Below are positions 16,384 through 24,664 of a stretch of DNA of 64,000 nt, piece after piece. Each line of letters starts with the position of its first letter. The stretch's first letter is position 1. The translations under genes were made by a program, and so were the position numbers. Origin of the DNA: Salinarimonas sp. (GTDB lineage: Bacteria > Pseudomonadota > Alphaproteobacteria > Rhizobiales > Beijerinckiaceae); NCBI RefSeq assembly GCF_040111675.1, contig NZ_CP157794.1, positions 3,865,501 through 3,929,500 on the forward strand, written 5' to 3'. The notes under the pieces are model-generated. The model saw nothing but the letters and a program-made list of their open reading frames with translations, was not told the DNA's origin and made no database searches.

Positions 16384-19335
16384 TCACGCGGCTGCGATCT
16401 GGCAGAGCGTGACCTTGGTCTCCTGCATGCCGGTCACGGGGTCGTAGCCGTAGGTGGTGACGGTGTTGACGCTCTCGCCGAGCACGATCGGGTCCGTGCC
16501 CTGCGGGTACTTCCCGCGCTGGTCGACGCCCTGGAACCAGCCGGCGAAGTGGAACGGCATGAACGCCACGCCGCGCCCCACACGTTCGGTGACGAGGGCC
16601 TTCACCCGCGCCTTCGAGCCGTTCTCCGGGCCGGAGACCCAGACGAACTGCCCTTCCGCGATGCCGCGCTCGGCCGCGTCCGCCGGGTTGATCTCGACGA
16701 ACATGTCCTGCTGCAGCTCCGCGAGCCACTTGTTCGAGCGCGTCTCCTCGCCGCCGCCCTCGTATTCCACGAGGCGCCCGGAGGTGAGGATGATCGGGAA
16801 GTCGCGCGCGACGTTCTTCTCGATCGCCGCCATCTGCACCGTGTGGCCGATGTTCGGCACGCGCTGCTGGCGGAAGTCCTCGCGGGTGGGGTACTGCGCG
16901 ACCAGCTCCGTGCGCGGCGAGTAGATCGGCTCGCGATGGACCGGCACCGGATCGGGCAGGTTCCAGGCCATGGCCCGGGCCTTGCCGTTGCCGAACGGGA
17001 TCACGCCGTGCTCCATGCACACGCGCTGGATGCCGCCCGACAGGTCGAGCGACCAGGAGACCGCGTCGGCGTTCTCGCCGCCCTGGGCCTCGATCCGGGC
17101 GCGCTCGGCCTCCGTCAGGTCCGCGTCCCACCCCAGCGTCTTGAGGACGCCGTAGGTGAATTGCGGATAGCCGTCCGTCAGCTCCGAGCCCACCGAGTAC
17201 GAGCCCTCGGAGAGGAGGGTGACGCCCTCGCGCTCCACGCCGAAGCGGGCGCGGAAGGTGCCGCCGCCGTCCTTCACGTGAAGGTTCGTGTTGTAGAGGA
17301 TGTGCGTGCCGGGATGGCGGATCTCCGGCGTGCCCCAGCACGGCCAGGGCAGGCCGTAATAGTCGCCGCCGACGTCCGCGACGTCCTTGGGCGCACGCAG
17401 GGTGACGAGATCGAACGCGCCCTGGTTGGCCATGTGCGCCTTGAGGCGCTCGGGGCTCTGGCCGCAATAGCCGGTGGACCAGCCGCCGCGGTTGATCTCC
17501 GAGAGCACCGATTCCGGCTCCGGCTCCGGCCCGAACTTGCCGTCCACCATGGCGATGTTCTTGAACATCCGGTCGGCGAAGCCGAGCTTCTCGGCGAGCT
17601 GGTGGATCACCCAGTAGTCGGTCGCCGATTCGAAGATCGGCTCGACGACCTTCTCGCCCCACTGGATCGAGCGGTTAGACGCCGTGCGCGAGCCGGAGCA
17701 CTCGAACTGCGTGCAGATCGGCAGGAGGTAGGTGTTGTCGGTCCGCTCGCCCAGCACCGCGAAGGTGGTCGGATGCGGGTCGGCGACGACGAGGAGGTCG
17801 AGGCGCTTCAAGCCCTCGGCCACCTCCGGCATGCGGGTGACGGTGTTGCCGCCGTGGCCGAACACCATCATCGCCTTGACGTTGTCGCGCTGGTCGACGT
17901 CGTCGGGGTTCATCATCACCGCGTCGAACCAGCGGGTGGTGGTGATCCCGGGGGTCTCCATGTTGGTCTTGCGGTCGCGTCCGTCGCGGCCGGCCTTGGC
18001 CGGGACCTCGTCGAAGCGGCCCTGCAGCCAGTCGTACTCGACCTCCCAGACGCGGGCCCAGTGCTTCCAGCCGCCCTCGCCGAGGCCGTAGTAGAGCGGC
18101 AGCGAGGTGACGTCGAGGCCGAGATCCGTCGCGCCCTGCACGTTGCAATGGCCGCGGAAGATGTTGGCGCCGGTGCCCGTGGAGCCGACGTTGCCGGTGG
18201 CGAGCAGCAGGTTGCAGTAGGCGCGCACGTTGGCGGTGCCCACCGTCTTCTGCGTCGCGCCCATGCACCAGATCAGGGTCGACGGCTTCTGGGTCGCGAA
18301 CATCTCGGCGACGCGCTCGAGCTGCTCGCCCGGGACGCCGGAGACGCGCTCGACCTCCTCGGGGGTCCACTTCGCGACTTCCTTGCGCACCTCGTCCATG
18401 CCGTAGACGCGCTGCGCGATGAAGTCCTTGTCCTCCCAGCCGTTCTCGAAGATGTGCCACATCATGCCCCAGATCACCGGGATGTCGGTGCCGGGACGGA
18501 TGCGGACGTATTCGGTGGCGTGGGCGGCGGTGCGGGTGAAGCGCGGATCGATGACGATCATGTTCGCCTGGTTCAGCTCCTTGCCCGAAAGCACGTGCTG
18601 GAGCGAGACCGGGTGCGCCTCCGCGGGATTCCCGCCCATGATGATCATGGTCTTGGAATTGCGGATGTCGTTGTAGGAATTGGTCTGGGCGCCGTAGCCC
18701 CAGGTGTTGGCGACGCCGGCCACCGTGGTCGAGTGGCAGATGCGCGCCTGGTGGTCGACCGAGTTCGTGCCCCAGAAGGCGGCGAGCTTGCGGTAGAGAT
18801 AGGCGCCCTCGTTGGAGAACTTCGCCGAGCCGAGCCAGAACACCGAATCCGCGCCAGACTGCTCGCGGATGGTCCCGAGCTTCGCCGAGATCTCGGTGAG
18901 CGCCTCTTCCCAGGTGGTGCGCTGCCATTCGCCGCCGACGAGCTTCATCGGGTACTTCAGGCGGCGGTCGCCGTGGACCAGCTCTCGCACCGACGCGCCC
19001 TTGGCGCAGTGGGTGCCGCGGTTGATCGGGCTCTCCCAGGCCGGCTCCTGGCCGACCCACACGCCGTTCTGGACTTCCGCGATCACCGTGCAGCCAACCG
19101 AGCAGTGGGTGCAGATGTTCTTGCGGGTCTCGACGGCGACGCCCTCCTGCATCGGGCCGGCCTCGGCCTTGCGCACGGCGCCGAGCGACAGCGAGCCCGC
19201 GGCGGCGAGGCCGCCGACGGCGAGGCCGGAGCGGCGCAGGAAGGTGCGGCGGTCGATGGCCTCGTTGACGAGGCCGGCGACCACCGCGGGATGACGGGCG
19301 CGGCGCGCCTCGCCGGTCTTGCGCTTGACGAGCAT
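16384..19335 (-). CDS. fdhA: Formate dehydrogenase alpha subunit, molybdopterin, TAT-exported
   Basis: A 983-aa catalytic subunit oxidising formate to CO2 in the periplasm. A twin-arginine signal (RRTFLRRSGLAVGG, residues 29-42) leads to the [4Fe-4S] motif CTHCSVGC...HCAKGAS and then the bis-MGD domains. The molybdenum ligand is Cys200 in HQARICHSTTV, so this is a cysteine, not a selenocysteine, enzyme. The MPT dinucleotide-binding domain is at the C-terminus. It closely follows a small TAT gene and overlaps nothing. Maturation needs FdhD, the TorD-like chaperone and MGD. Confidence 0.97.
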   Translation of the reverse strand: MLVKRKTGEARRARHPAVVAGLVNEAIDRRTFLRRSGLAVGGLAAAGSLSLGAVRKAEAGPMQEGVAVETRKNICTHCSVGCTVIAEVQNGVWVGQEPAWESPINRGTHCAKGASVRELVHGDRRLKYPMKLVGGEWQRTTWEEALTEISAKLGTIREQSGADSVFWLGSAKFSNEGAYLYRKLAAFWGTNSVDHQARICHSTTVAGVANTWGYGAQTNSYNDIRNSKTMIIMGGNPAEAHPVSLQHVLSGKELNQANMIVIDPRFTRTAAHATEYVRIRPGTDIPVIWGMMWHIFENGWEDKDFIAQRVYGMDEVRKEVAKWTPEEVERVSGVPGEQLERVAEMFATQKPSTLIWCMGATQKTVGTANVRAYCNLLLATGNVGSTGTGANIFRGHCNVQGATDLGLDVTSLPLYYGLGEGGWKHWARVWEVEYDWLQGRFDEVPAKAGRDGRDRKTNMETPGITTTRWFDAVMMNPDDVDQRDNVKAMMVFGHGGNTVTRMPEVAEGLKRLDLLVVADPHPTTFAVLGERTDNTYLLPICTQFECSGSRTASNRSIQWGEKVVEPIFESATDYWVIHQLAEKLGFADRMFKNIAMVDGKFGPEPEPESVLSEINRGGWSTGYCGQSPERLKAHMANQGAFDLVTLRAPKDVADVGGDYYGLPWPCWGTPEIRHPGTHILYNTNLHVKDGGGTFRARFGVEREGVTLLSEGSYSVGSELTDGYPQFTYGVLKTLGWDADLTEAERARIEAQGGENADAVSWSLDLSGGIQRVCMEHGVIPFGNGKARAMAWNLPDPVPVHREPIYSPRTELVAQYPTREDFRQQRVPNIGHTVQMAAIEKNVARDFPIILTSGRLVEYEGGGEETRSNKWLAELQQDMFVEINPADAAERGIAEGQFVWVSGPENGSKARVKALVTERVGRGVAFMPFHFAGWFQGVDQRGKYPQGTDPIVLGESVNTVTTYGYDPVTGMQETKVTLCQIAAA

Positions 19336-19348
19336 GGAACCCGCCTCC

Positions 19349-19567
19349 TCAGTAACGGTTGGTGCGATAGAAGGCCTGGACGTGCGCCGTTTCCTGGTAG
19401 CGCGCCTTCACCTTCTCGTCGGCGCTCTCCGCCGCCTGCGCCTCGCCGGCGGCGAGCGGCGTGACGACGACGGCCGCCGCGAGGCTGCCGGCTCCGCCGA
19501 CGGCCCGCAGGAAGCCACGCCGATCGAGCGCCTCGCGGGCGCTCTCGTCATGTTGCGTCTTGCGCAT
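19349..19567 (-). CDS. Formate dehydrogenase region TAT target, small protein
   Basis: A 72-aa protein with an N-terminal twin-arginine signal (DRRGFLRAVGGAGSLAAAVVV) and a short tail EKVKARYQETAHVQAFYRTNRY. This matches the small family always found directly ahead of periplasmic fdhA genes (formate dehydrogenase region TAT target). Its function is unknown; a small periplasmic subunit or export partner is plausible. It is 13 bp from fdhA. Confidence 0.88.
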   Translation of the reverse strand: MRKTQHDESAREALDRRGFLRAVGGAGSLAAAVVVTPLAAGEAQAAESADEKVKARYQETAHVQAFYRTNRY

Positions 19568-19672
19568 TCCCGGTCCTCCACGTCGGGCCCGTCGGGGGGC
19601 GGACCCGTTCCCTCGGGCGGCGCGGACCGCCCCTCGCTACAGCCGGCGCGCCCGCGCACGCGCCCGTTCAGC

Positions 19673-20458
19673 TCACTCCCCGATCTCGAAGGCTTCCGCC
19701 TCGATCTCCAGGAAGGTGCGGCCCACTGCGCCGACGGCCTTGTAGAGCCGCGACGAGGGAGCGATCTCCAGATCCGCGAAGAAGCGCGGCGCCCAAGGCC
19801 TCAGGTGCCGCTCGAAGAAGCCGCGCTCGGCGCTCGGCTCCGCGTCGAAGCGGCGGCCGGCGAGGCCCGCCATGACGTCGCACAGGATCGCGACGTGATC
19901 CTCCGGGTCCTTGAGGCCGTCCTCGCGCTCGAGGCCGAGCGACTTCAGGTCGGCGCGCACCGACGCGAGCGGGCGCTCGTGCAGGAAGCCCGTGAGATAG
20001 AACGAGGCGTAGGGCAAAAGCTCGCCGCGCCCCAGCCCGATGAAGAGGTCGAAGAACTCGCGGCTCGCCGCCTCGGGCGTGATCCGCGCCGCCGCATCGG
20101 CGAGCTGGAGATGCGCCATGCCGAGCGGGGTCGAATCGCCCTTGAGGCCGCGCAGGGCGTCCAGCGTCTCGGCGGTGGGCGCCCGGCCGAGGAGATGGGC
20201 GAGGAGGTCGTATTCGCGGGCGCGCAGGAGGTCGATCTCGTCGATGTCCTGCACCTGATCGCCGCCTTCGCCGTCGGGGTAGAGATCGGGCCGCAGCCGG
20301 GTCCGCGGAACGCCGGTGGCGGTCTCCACCGCGAGGACGCGCTCGGCCGGAATCCGGCTCCAGTTGGACACGGACGGCTGGGAGATGCCCAGCGTGCGCG
20401 CCAACGCGCCGACGCCACCCGCGGCGCGGATCGCCAGATCGAGCCCTTCGTCCCGCAT
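19673..20458 (-). CDS. YdaS-like HTH fused to a TorD/DMSO-reductase-type chaperone
   Basis: A 261-aa fusion. Residues 1-60 form a Cro/YdaS-type helix-turn-helix (AIRAAGGVGALARTLGISQPSVSNW, then PAERVLAVETATGV). Residues 75-261 resemble TorD/NarJ-family chaperones that guard TAT-exported molybdoenzymes (LLRAREYDLLAHLLG, FFDLFIGLGRGELLPYASFYLTGFLHERPL, DHVAILCDVMAGL, FFERHLRPWAPRFFADLE). I chose the ATG at 20458 because the YdaS domain starts there and GAGGAA precedes it; an in-frame ATG at 20533 would place the inverted repeat inside the gene. It lies just upstream of fdhA, its presumed client. Confidence 0.85.
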   Translation of the reverse strand: MRDEGLDLAIRAAGGVGALARTLGISQPSVSNWSRIPAERVLAVETATGVPRTRLRPDLYPDGEGGDQVQDIDEIDLLRAREYDLLAHLLGRAPTAETLDALRGLKGDSTPLGMAHLQLADAAARITPEAASREFFDLFIGLGRGELLPYASFYLTGFLHERPLASVRADLKSLGLEREDGLKDPEDHVAILCDVMAGLAGRRFDAEPSAERGFFERHLRPWAPRFFADLEIAPSSRLYKAVGAVGRTFLEIEAEAFEIGE

Positions 20459-20510
20459 GCGCTTCCTCGTTGCAGCCGCCTTCTGTCGGGGCGACCTCTT
20501 TCGAACGGTT

Positions 20511-20529
20511 CCATAGTACCCGACTATGG
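20511..20529. promoter_or_regulatory. Inverted repeat, candidate operator before the HTH-chaperone gene
   Basis: A perfect 7-bp inverted repeat with five-base spacer, CCATAGT-ACCCG-ACTATGG. It is centred about 62 bp upstream of the chosen start of the HTH-TorD gene. Because that protein carries a Cro/YdaS-like DNA-binding domain, autoregulation through this site is a reasonable inference. Confidence 0.6.
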
Positions 20530-20557
20530 CCACACGACAAGCCAGATGCGAACCGTT

Positions 20558-21304
20558 TTAGACGGGAGTCGCGCCGCCGTGACGGCGGGGTCGTGGGCGG
20601 AAAACACGTGGTTCAGCGGTGTTTTCGGGCGTCGGCTGCGGCGAGGGCGCCGCCTCGGAGGCCTCCGCTTCGCCGGCAAAACCATGCGCCGCCGAGCTTT
20701 CCCTCACGTCATATCGAGCGCTGCCGACAGTCCGTTGCATAGGACCCTCGTCCTCGGCCGGGTCGGCGGCCGCTACGGCGGGGTTCCCCTCCCCTCCCTG
20801 CGGCGGATCGCCGCGGGCCTCTTGCGCATCCGCGGTGCGCTCATCGGGGTCTTCGACTTTGGTCTGATGCCGGGCGAAGATCCGGTCCGCCAGGGCCTTG
20901 GCGTCGAAGTTCGGGCCGAGGGGCCCGTCGCCCGGCACGCCGCCGGGGACGTTCCAGTCGTAGGCGTATTCGCGGGCGGGATCGAGATAGTCGCGGATCG
21001 CCGGGCTCGTCGCCCAGACCCGGCGGAGCGCGGCGTTCTTCAGCGCGGCCGGCACGCCCTCGCGCAGGTAGCCGCTGATGTCGGTGGTCTCGTCGATCGT
21101 CTCGATCGGCGGCAGGGCGGCGAGCTCCTCCTCGCTGAGGGTCTGCGCCGATTCGGCGACGGGCGCGGGCTCGGCGGCCGGCTCGGCCTCGGGCGTCGGC
21201 TGGGGGACGGCGTTCTCGTCCGGCTCCTCGGCCGCACGGACCTCCTCCCGGACCTCCTCGCGCTTGCGCCGCGACCAGCGCGACAGGAACCCCTCGCCGC
21301 TCAC
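20558..21304 (-). CDS. DUF3306 protein of the formate dehydrogenase cluster
   Basis: A 248-aa protein starting with FLSRWSRRKREEVREE, the DUF3306 hallmark, then an acidic, Pro/Ala/Glu-rich stretch. The conserved core is LPPIETIDETTDISGYLREGVPAALKNAALRRVWATSPAIRDYLDPAREYAYDWNVPGG-type sequence in the middle. The C-terminal third is low complexity. The family is known almost only from formate dehydrogenase loci; its role is unknown. It overlaps the DUF3305 stop by 4 bp (ATGA), so the two are coupled. Confidence 0.88.
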   Translation of the reverse strand: MSGEGFLSRWSRRKREEVREEVRAAEEPDENAVPQPTPEAEPAAEPAPVAESAQTLSEEELAALPPIETIDETTDISGYLREGVPAALKNAALRRVWATSPAIRDYLDPAREYAYDWNVPGGVPGDGPLGPNFDAKALADRIFARHQTKVEDPDERTADAQEARGDPPQGGEGNPAVAAADPAEDEGPMQRTVGSARYDVRESSAAHGFAGEAEASEAAPSPQPTPENTAEPRVFRPRPRRHGGATPV

Positions 21305-21831
21305 GGCTCGTTCTCCCGGTCCGGGTCCCCGCGCCCGTCCTCGTCGAGGCCGAGCACCCGCGGCGGGCGGCGCGCGAGCGCGTTCGGGTCCGCCGGCTTG
21401 CGCTTGCGCTTGAAGAATTCCCGCTCGACGTGGAACTCGGCGACGAAGGCGGCGAGGAGCGCCTCCACCTCCGGGGGCATCGGCAGCGCCTCGAGCAGGA
21501 GCGCCTCGTCGCCGGCGAGCGCCTCGCCCTCGTAGGGGTCGACGCTCACCGAGGCGACCTCGACCCGCTCGTCACGCTTGCGCAGCGCCACCCACACGGA
21601 GGGCCGGCCGGAGCCGAGATTGTCGCGGTAATGCGCCGTTTCGCCCGGATGCAGGTCGAGCGTCGCGGGACCGACGTACCAGGTCTCCTCCGGCCCCTCC
21701 GCGGCGATGCGCGTCCAGGCCGGCGTCTCCGGCGCCGACGGCAGCACGGCGGAGGGCGCCCACGAGACCGGCGCCCAGCGGTTCTGCGTCTCGCGCCGGC
21801 GCGCGACGATGCCGAGGGTGACGTGGGTCAT
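21301..21831 (-). CDS. DUF3305 protein of the formate dehydrogenase cluster
   Basis: A 176-aa protein with the DUF3305 pattern: VARRRETQNRWAPVSWAPSAVLP near the N-terminus, WYVGPATLDLHPGETAHYRDNL, PSVWVALRK, and a C-terminal basic stretch EFFKRKRKPADPNALARRP. It is presumably cytosolic. The function is unknown, but co-occurrence with periplasmic formate dehydrogenase is strong. The ATG at 21831 fits the start of homology; the frame runs open upstream only through a palindromic repeat. Confidence 0.87.
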   Translation of the reverse strand: MTHVTLGIVARRRETQNRWAPVSWAPSAVLPSAPETPAWTRIAAEGPEETWYVGPATLDLHPGETAHYRDNLGSGRPSVWVALRKRDERVEVASVSVDPYEGEALAGDEALLLEALPMPPEVEALLAAFVAEFHVEREFFKRKRKPADPNALARRPPRVLGLDEDGRGDPDRENEP

Positions 21832-21874
21832 GGGGCGATCCTCCGGACAATGCGCAAGCGTATAGCCGCGGCTC

Positions 21875-22088
21875 TCCTTCCCTGTAGGGGAAGGTGGCTC
21901 GGCGAAGCCGAGACGGATGGGGCGCGGAGCGAAGCGACGCGTTCCGCGAAGCGGAAACGGGGACGGGGACGGGCGCATCCTCTCCGGCACGCCCACCGCC
22001 GCCCGCTTCGGCTGCGCCGAACACGCCTTCGGCGTGCCCCATCCGTCTCGCCGCTGCGCGGCGATCCACCTTCCCCTACAGGGAAGGA
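21875..22088. repeat. Palindromic intergenic repeat, family C, copy 1
   Basis: A 214-bp element with ends TCCTTCCCTGTAGGGGAAGG and CCTTCCCCTACAGGGAAGGA, exact reverse complements of each other over 20 bp. ACGGATGGGGC and GCCCCATCCGT form a second nested arm. A related copy is at 28624-28820 and a single end-hairpin at 45132-45152. It lies inside the fdh accessory operon, between DUF6352 and DUF3305. The rest of this gap (22089-22261) shows no gene. Confidence 0.9.
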
Positions 22089-22261
22089 CATCGTGGCTCG
22101 CGACCATCCGAAGGAGCCCCGCGGTCTCGGAAGACGTATGAGTCGGCTAGCCGCGAGGGAGAGGGCAGTTCGGTCGCGGCCGTCACCGCCGTTGGCGCAA
22201 CCGACGAGCGAGCCTGTCGCGGGTGCGTTCGCCCCCTCCTGATCGACGACCGCGACCCGCA

Positions 22262-23260
22262 TCACCCCCTCCCCACCAGCGGCAGCCCGGTCACCAGGTT
22301 CTGCGGCTTCGTCCGCACCACCTTGTCCGGGTTCATGGCGAGGATCAGGTAGACCGGTGCGCCCTTGACGCGGGGCTCCACCGGCGCGTCCTTGCCGAAG
22401 TCGAGGCGCAGCAGGCAGAGCACGCGGGCCTGGTCGTCGTAGCCCACCGGCTCGCCACGCCAGAGGCGGTTGCCGATCGCGGTCGCCTCGGCGTCGAGGC
22501 CGACGAACCAGCGCCAGGACGGGTCCTCGATGCGCTCGAGCGGCGTCACCGTGCAAGAGACGCCGTGCATGTGGGCGACGAAGGCCTCGATCGCCCGGGC
22601 GAGGCCCTCGCGCGCCTTCGGCGCGGAGCCGAGCGGCAGCGCCATCGTGTGGGCGTCCGAGCGGCTCCAGTAGGTCCAGGAATTGCCGTCGTCGAGGACG
22701 TCGAGCTCGTCCGTGATCGACTTGCCCAGCATGGAGACGAGGGGCGAGACCGGTCCCTTGCCTTCGAACTCCTCGATCAGCTCGAGATCGGCGAGCAGCG
22801 TCGATCCCTCGTAGGTCGAGACCTTCTGAGGGCGGAAGAACAGCTCGGCGGCGCGCAGGGTGTAGGGGTCCTCGCAGCCGTCCAGCGCGTTGCGCAGGAT
22901 CAGGTGCACCATCTGCGAGAGGAAGAGCGGCGGCACGACGGCGCCGTCGCGCACGATGCCGGCATAGGCGGCCTCCACCGTACCCGCGGCGAGGAGCCGG
23001 TCGCGGAAGGAGACGAAGAACGCCCAGTTCTCCCGCGCGTCCGGATCCGCCAAGGCGGCGATTTCGCGCTCCGAGACCGTGCGGCGCGGTGCGCGCATCA
23101 AGGCGGCGTAGAGCCGCCGCTCGGCGTCGCAGGCCTCCTCCGGGGGAAGGATCTCGGGGCGGGCGAGATAGGCCAGCAGCAACTCGTCCGTCACCGCGAG
23201 CGCGCCCTCCGGCGTGCGGCGGGTGAGGTGGTGGCCGCTCGAGACCCAGAACTCCCTCAT
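22262..23260 (-). CDS. DUF6352 protein of the formate dehydrogenase cluster
   Basis: A 332-aa protein starting MREFWVSSGHHLTRR, with ALAVTDELLLAYLARPEILPP and a C-terminal PVYLILAMNPDKVVRTKPQNL block. This corresponds to the DUF6352 family found at periplasmic formate dehydrogenase loci. No signal peptide, membrane helix or metal motif is evident, so a cytosolic assembly role is the simplest guess. It overlaps the DUF6505 gene by 4 bp upstream, and a palindromic repeat separates it from DUF3305. Confidence 0.82.
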   Translation of the reverse strand: MREFWVSSGHHLTRRTPEGALAVTDELLLAYLARPEILPPEEACDAERRLYAALMRAPRRTVSEREIAALADPDARENWAFFVSFRDRLLAAGTVEAAYAGIVRDGAVVPPLFLSQMVHLILRNALDGCEDPYTLRAAELFFRPQKVSTYEGSTLLADLELIEEFEGKGPVSPLVSMLGKSITDELDVLDDGNSWTYWSRSDAHTMALPLGSAPKAREGLARAIEAFVAHMHGVSCTVTPLERIEDPSWRWFVGLDAEATAIGNRLWRGEPVGYDDQARVLCLLRLDFGKDAPVEPRVKGAPVYLILAMNPDKVVRTKPQNLVTGLPLVGRG

Positions 23261-23820
23261 GTCCCCTCACCCTTCATCATGTCGACGAGATCCACCCGCT
23301 CCTCCAGCTCGTCCTCACCCTCGCTCTCGACGACGAGGAACGCCTTGGCGTGGCTGTGCAGCCGGTCGGCGCCCGGCGCGCCGGCCTCGCGGTGGCGGAG
23401 CGTGCGGAACTGCTCGACCAGCCGGCCCTCGCGGATCGTGCGGTGGAGCGCGATCAGCGTGCCCTCCGCGTGCTCCTCGCAGAGCGAGGCGGCGTAGGCC
23501 ACCTCCTCCGCCGCCGCGGCGCGGGCGTGGTCCATCGTCGGCGCCGAGAAGCGCACGGCGATCTGCCGGGCGAGCGCCTCGACGGCCGCGTCGCGCTCCT
23601 CCGGCGTCGCGGGCGTGACCACGACGAGCGTCGAGAAGCCGAGCGCCTCGACGTCGGCGAAGCCGGCGCGGAAGGCGGCGCGCTCCTTGCCGGTCATGGC
23701 GTCGGGGTCGGCGTCGAGGAACAGGAACGAGCCCGTCACGGCCCAGCGCCCCGGCTCCGCGGGATTGGCGAAGACGAAGGTATCGGACGGGTCGAGCCGG
23801 ATGGTGCGCGGCAGCTTCAC
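23257..23820 (-). CDS. DUF6505-like protein of the formate dehydrogenase cluster
   Basis: A 187-aa protein opening KLPRTIRLDPSDTFVFANPAEPGRWAVTGSFLF. I recognise the context and pattern as DUF6505, a cluster partner without known function. The start is a GTG at 23820 that overlaps the stop of the ligase-like gene (GTGA). Its end overlaps DUF6352 by 4 bp. Such tight coupling of three genes suggests that the products act together. Confidence 0.78.
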   Translation of the reverse strand: MKLPRTIRLDPSDTFVFANPAEPGRWAVTGSFLFLDADPDAMTGKERAAFRAGFADVEALGFSTLVVVTPATPEERDAAVEALARQIAVRFSAPTMDHARAAAAEEVAYAASLCEEHAEGTLIALHRTIREGRLVEQFRTLRHREAGAPGADRLHSHAKAFLVVESEGEDELEERVDLVDMMKGEGT

Positions 23821-24557
23821 AGGCGCGGGCCCTTTCGCGTCGGGTCGTACCAGGCGCGCGCGGCGAGGCCGGGCAGGAGCGGCGTGCGCTCCGCGCCGGT
23901 GACGCCGTGGCGGTGGACGAGGAGATCGCCGTTGCCGTCGATGCCGCGCCGCTCGCCCGCCTTCCCGCGCTCGAGCCGCGCGAGATAGGGATCGGCGACC
24001 TTTCGGAAGCCGCGATTCGCCCAGGCGTCGACGTGGAGCATGAGATGGCGCGCGAAGCTCTCCATCAGCGCCTGCGGCTCGGCGAAGCCCTCCTCCTCGA
24101 GCGAGGTGGAGTCGGGCTTCAGGCCGCCCTCGTCGACCATCAGCCGCGCGGCGATGAGCTGCGCGCCGAAGACGAGCCAGCCCGGCTCGGAATCCTCCGG
24201 GCAATCCTCCGGCCAGCCGAGCCGCCCGCCGCCGATCAGCGCGCCGTCGTAGAGGATCGTGTCCGGCCAGCGGAAGACCACCGCCTTCTCCGGCGGGCAA
24301 TGCGCCGCGATCGCGTCGGCGAGCGCCGCCATGCCGGCGAAGAAGGCGCGCCGCGCCGAGACGAGCGGCTCCTCGGGCTCGAGCACGACGGCGAATTCCA
24401 CGAGATCGTAGCGCCCGACATGGACGAAGGTCCCCGCCCCCGCCTCCGGCGCGATGCGGCAGGCATGGGCGAAGGCGTCGCCCGATTCGCGCAGGCGCAC
24501 GGCGGTGAAGAGAGGCGGCAGGTCCAGCGGGGCGGCGGCTGCGGCGAGTGTCGGCAC
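23817..24557 (-). CDS. Biotin/lipoate protein ligase family protein (formate dehydrogenase cluster)
   Basis: A 246-aa protein of the BPL/LplA/LipB fold. Visible are GTFVHVGRYDLVEFAVVLEPEEPL, FRWPDTILYDGALIGGGRLGW (comparable to the substrate-lysine region of ligases) and WLVFGAQLIAARL. The GTG at 24557 is preferred to an ATG at 24590 because GAGGAAA (24564-24570) sits six bases before it. No lipoyl or biotinyl acceptor domain is encoded nearby, so the substrate is unclear. It heads the accessory set coupled to DUF6505 and DUF6352. Confidence 0.82.
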   Translation of the reverse strand: MPTLAAAAAPLDLPPLFTAVRLRESGDAFAHACRIAPEAGAGTFVHVGRYDLVEFAVVLEPEEPLVSARRAFFAGMAALADAIAAHCPPEKAVVFRWPDTILYDGALIGGGRLGWPEDCPEDSEPGWLVFGAQLIAARLMVDEGGLKPDSTSLEEEGFAEPQALMESFARHLMLHVDAWANRGFRKVADPYLARLERGKAGERRGIDGNGDLLVHRHGVTGAERTPLLPGLAARAWYDPTRKGPRL

Positions 24558-24664
24558 GCGGCGTTTCCTCTCAGGGGGGCGGCTGTTCAACGCCCTTCTT
24601 TGGGTCTATTCCAATATAAACCGATTTACGGCAAGAGCGTCTCCGCTTCGAGGTTTCCCGGGTC

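Noticed and set aside
18736..18738. Selenocysteine at the formate dehydrogenase active site
   Set aside because: The codon is TGC (Cys200), not TGA. There is no selenocysteine insertion need here.
16192..19464. A 1090-codon open frame on the plus strand opposite fdhA
   Set aside because: It is antisense to the well-supported formate dehydrogenase gene. Its composition (Arg, His, Asp, Val rich) is typical of antisense frames in high-G+C DNA and it has no recognisable domain.
20459..20533. N-terminal extension of the HTH-chaperone to the ATG at 20533
   Set aside because: The added residues are not part of the YdaS domain. They would place the inverted repeat in the coding sequence, and the ATG at 20458 has a ribosome-binding site.
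22089..22261. Possible small gene between DUF6352 and DUF3305
   Set aside because: Frames here are short, lack ribosome-binding sites and partly translate the palindromic repeat.
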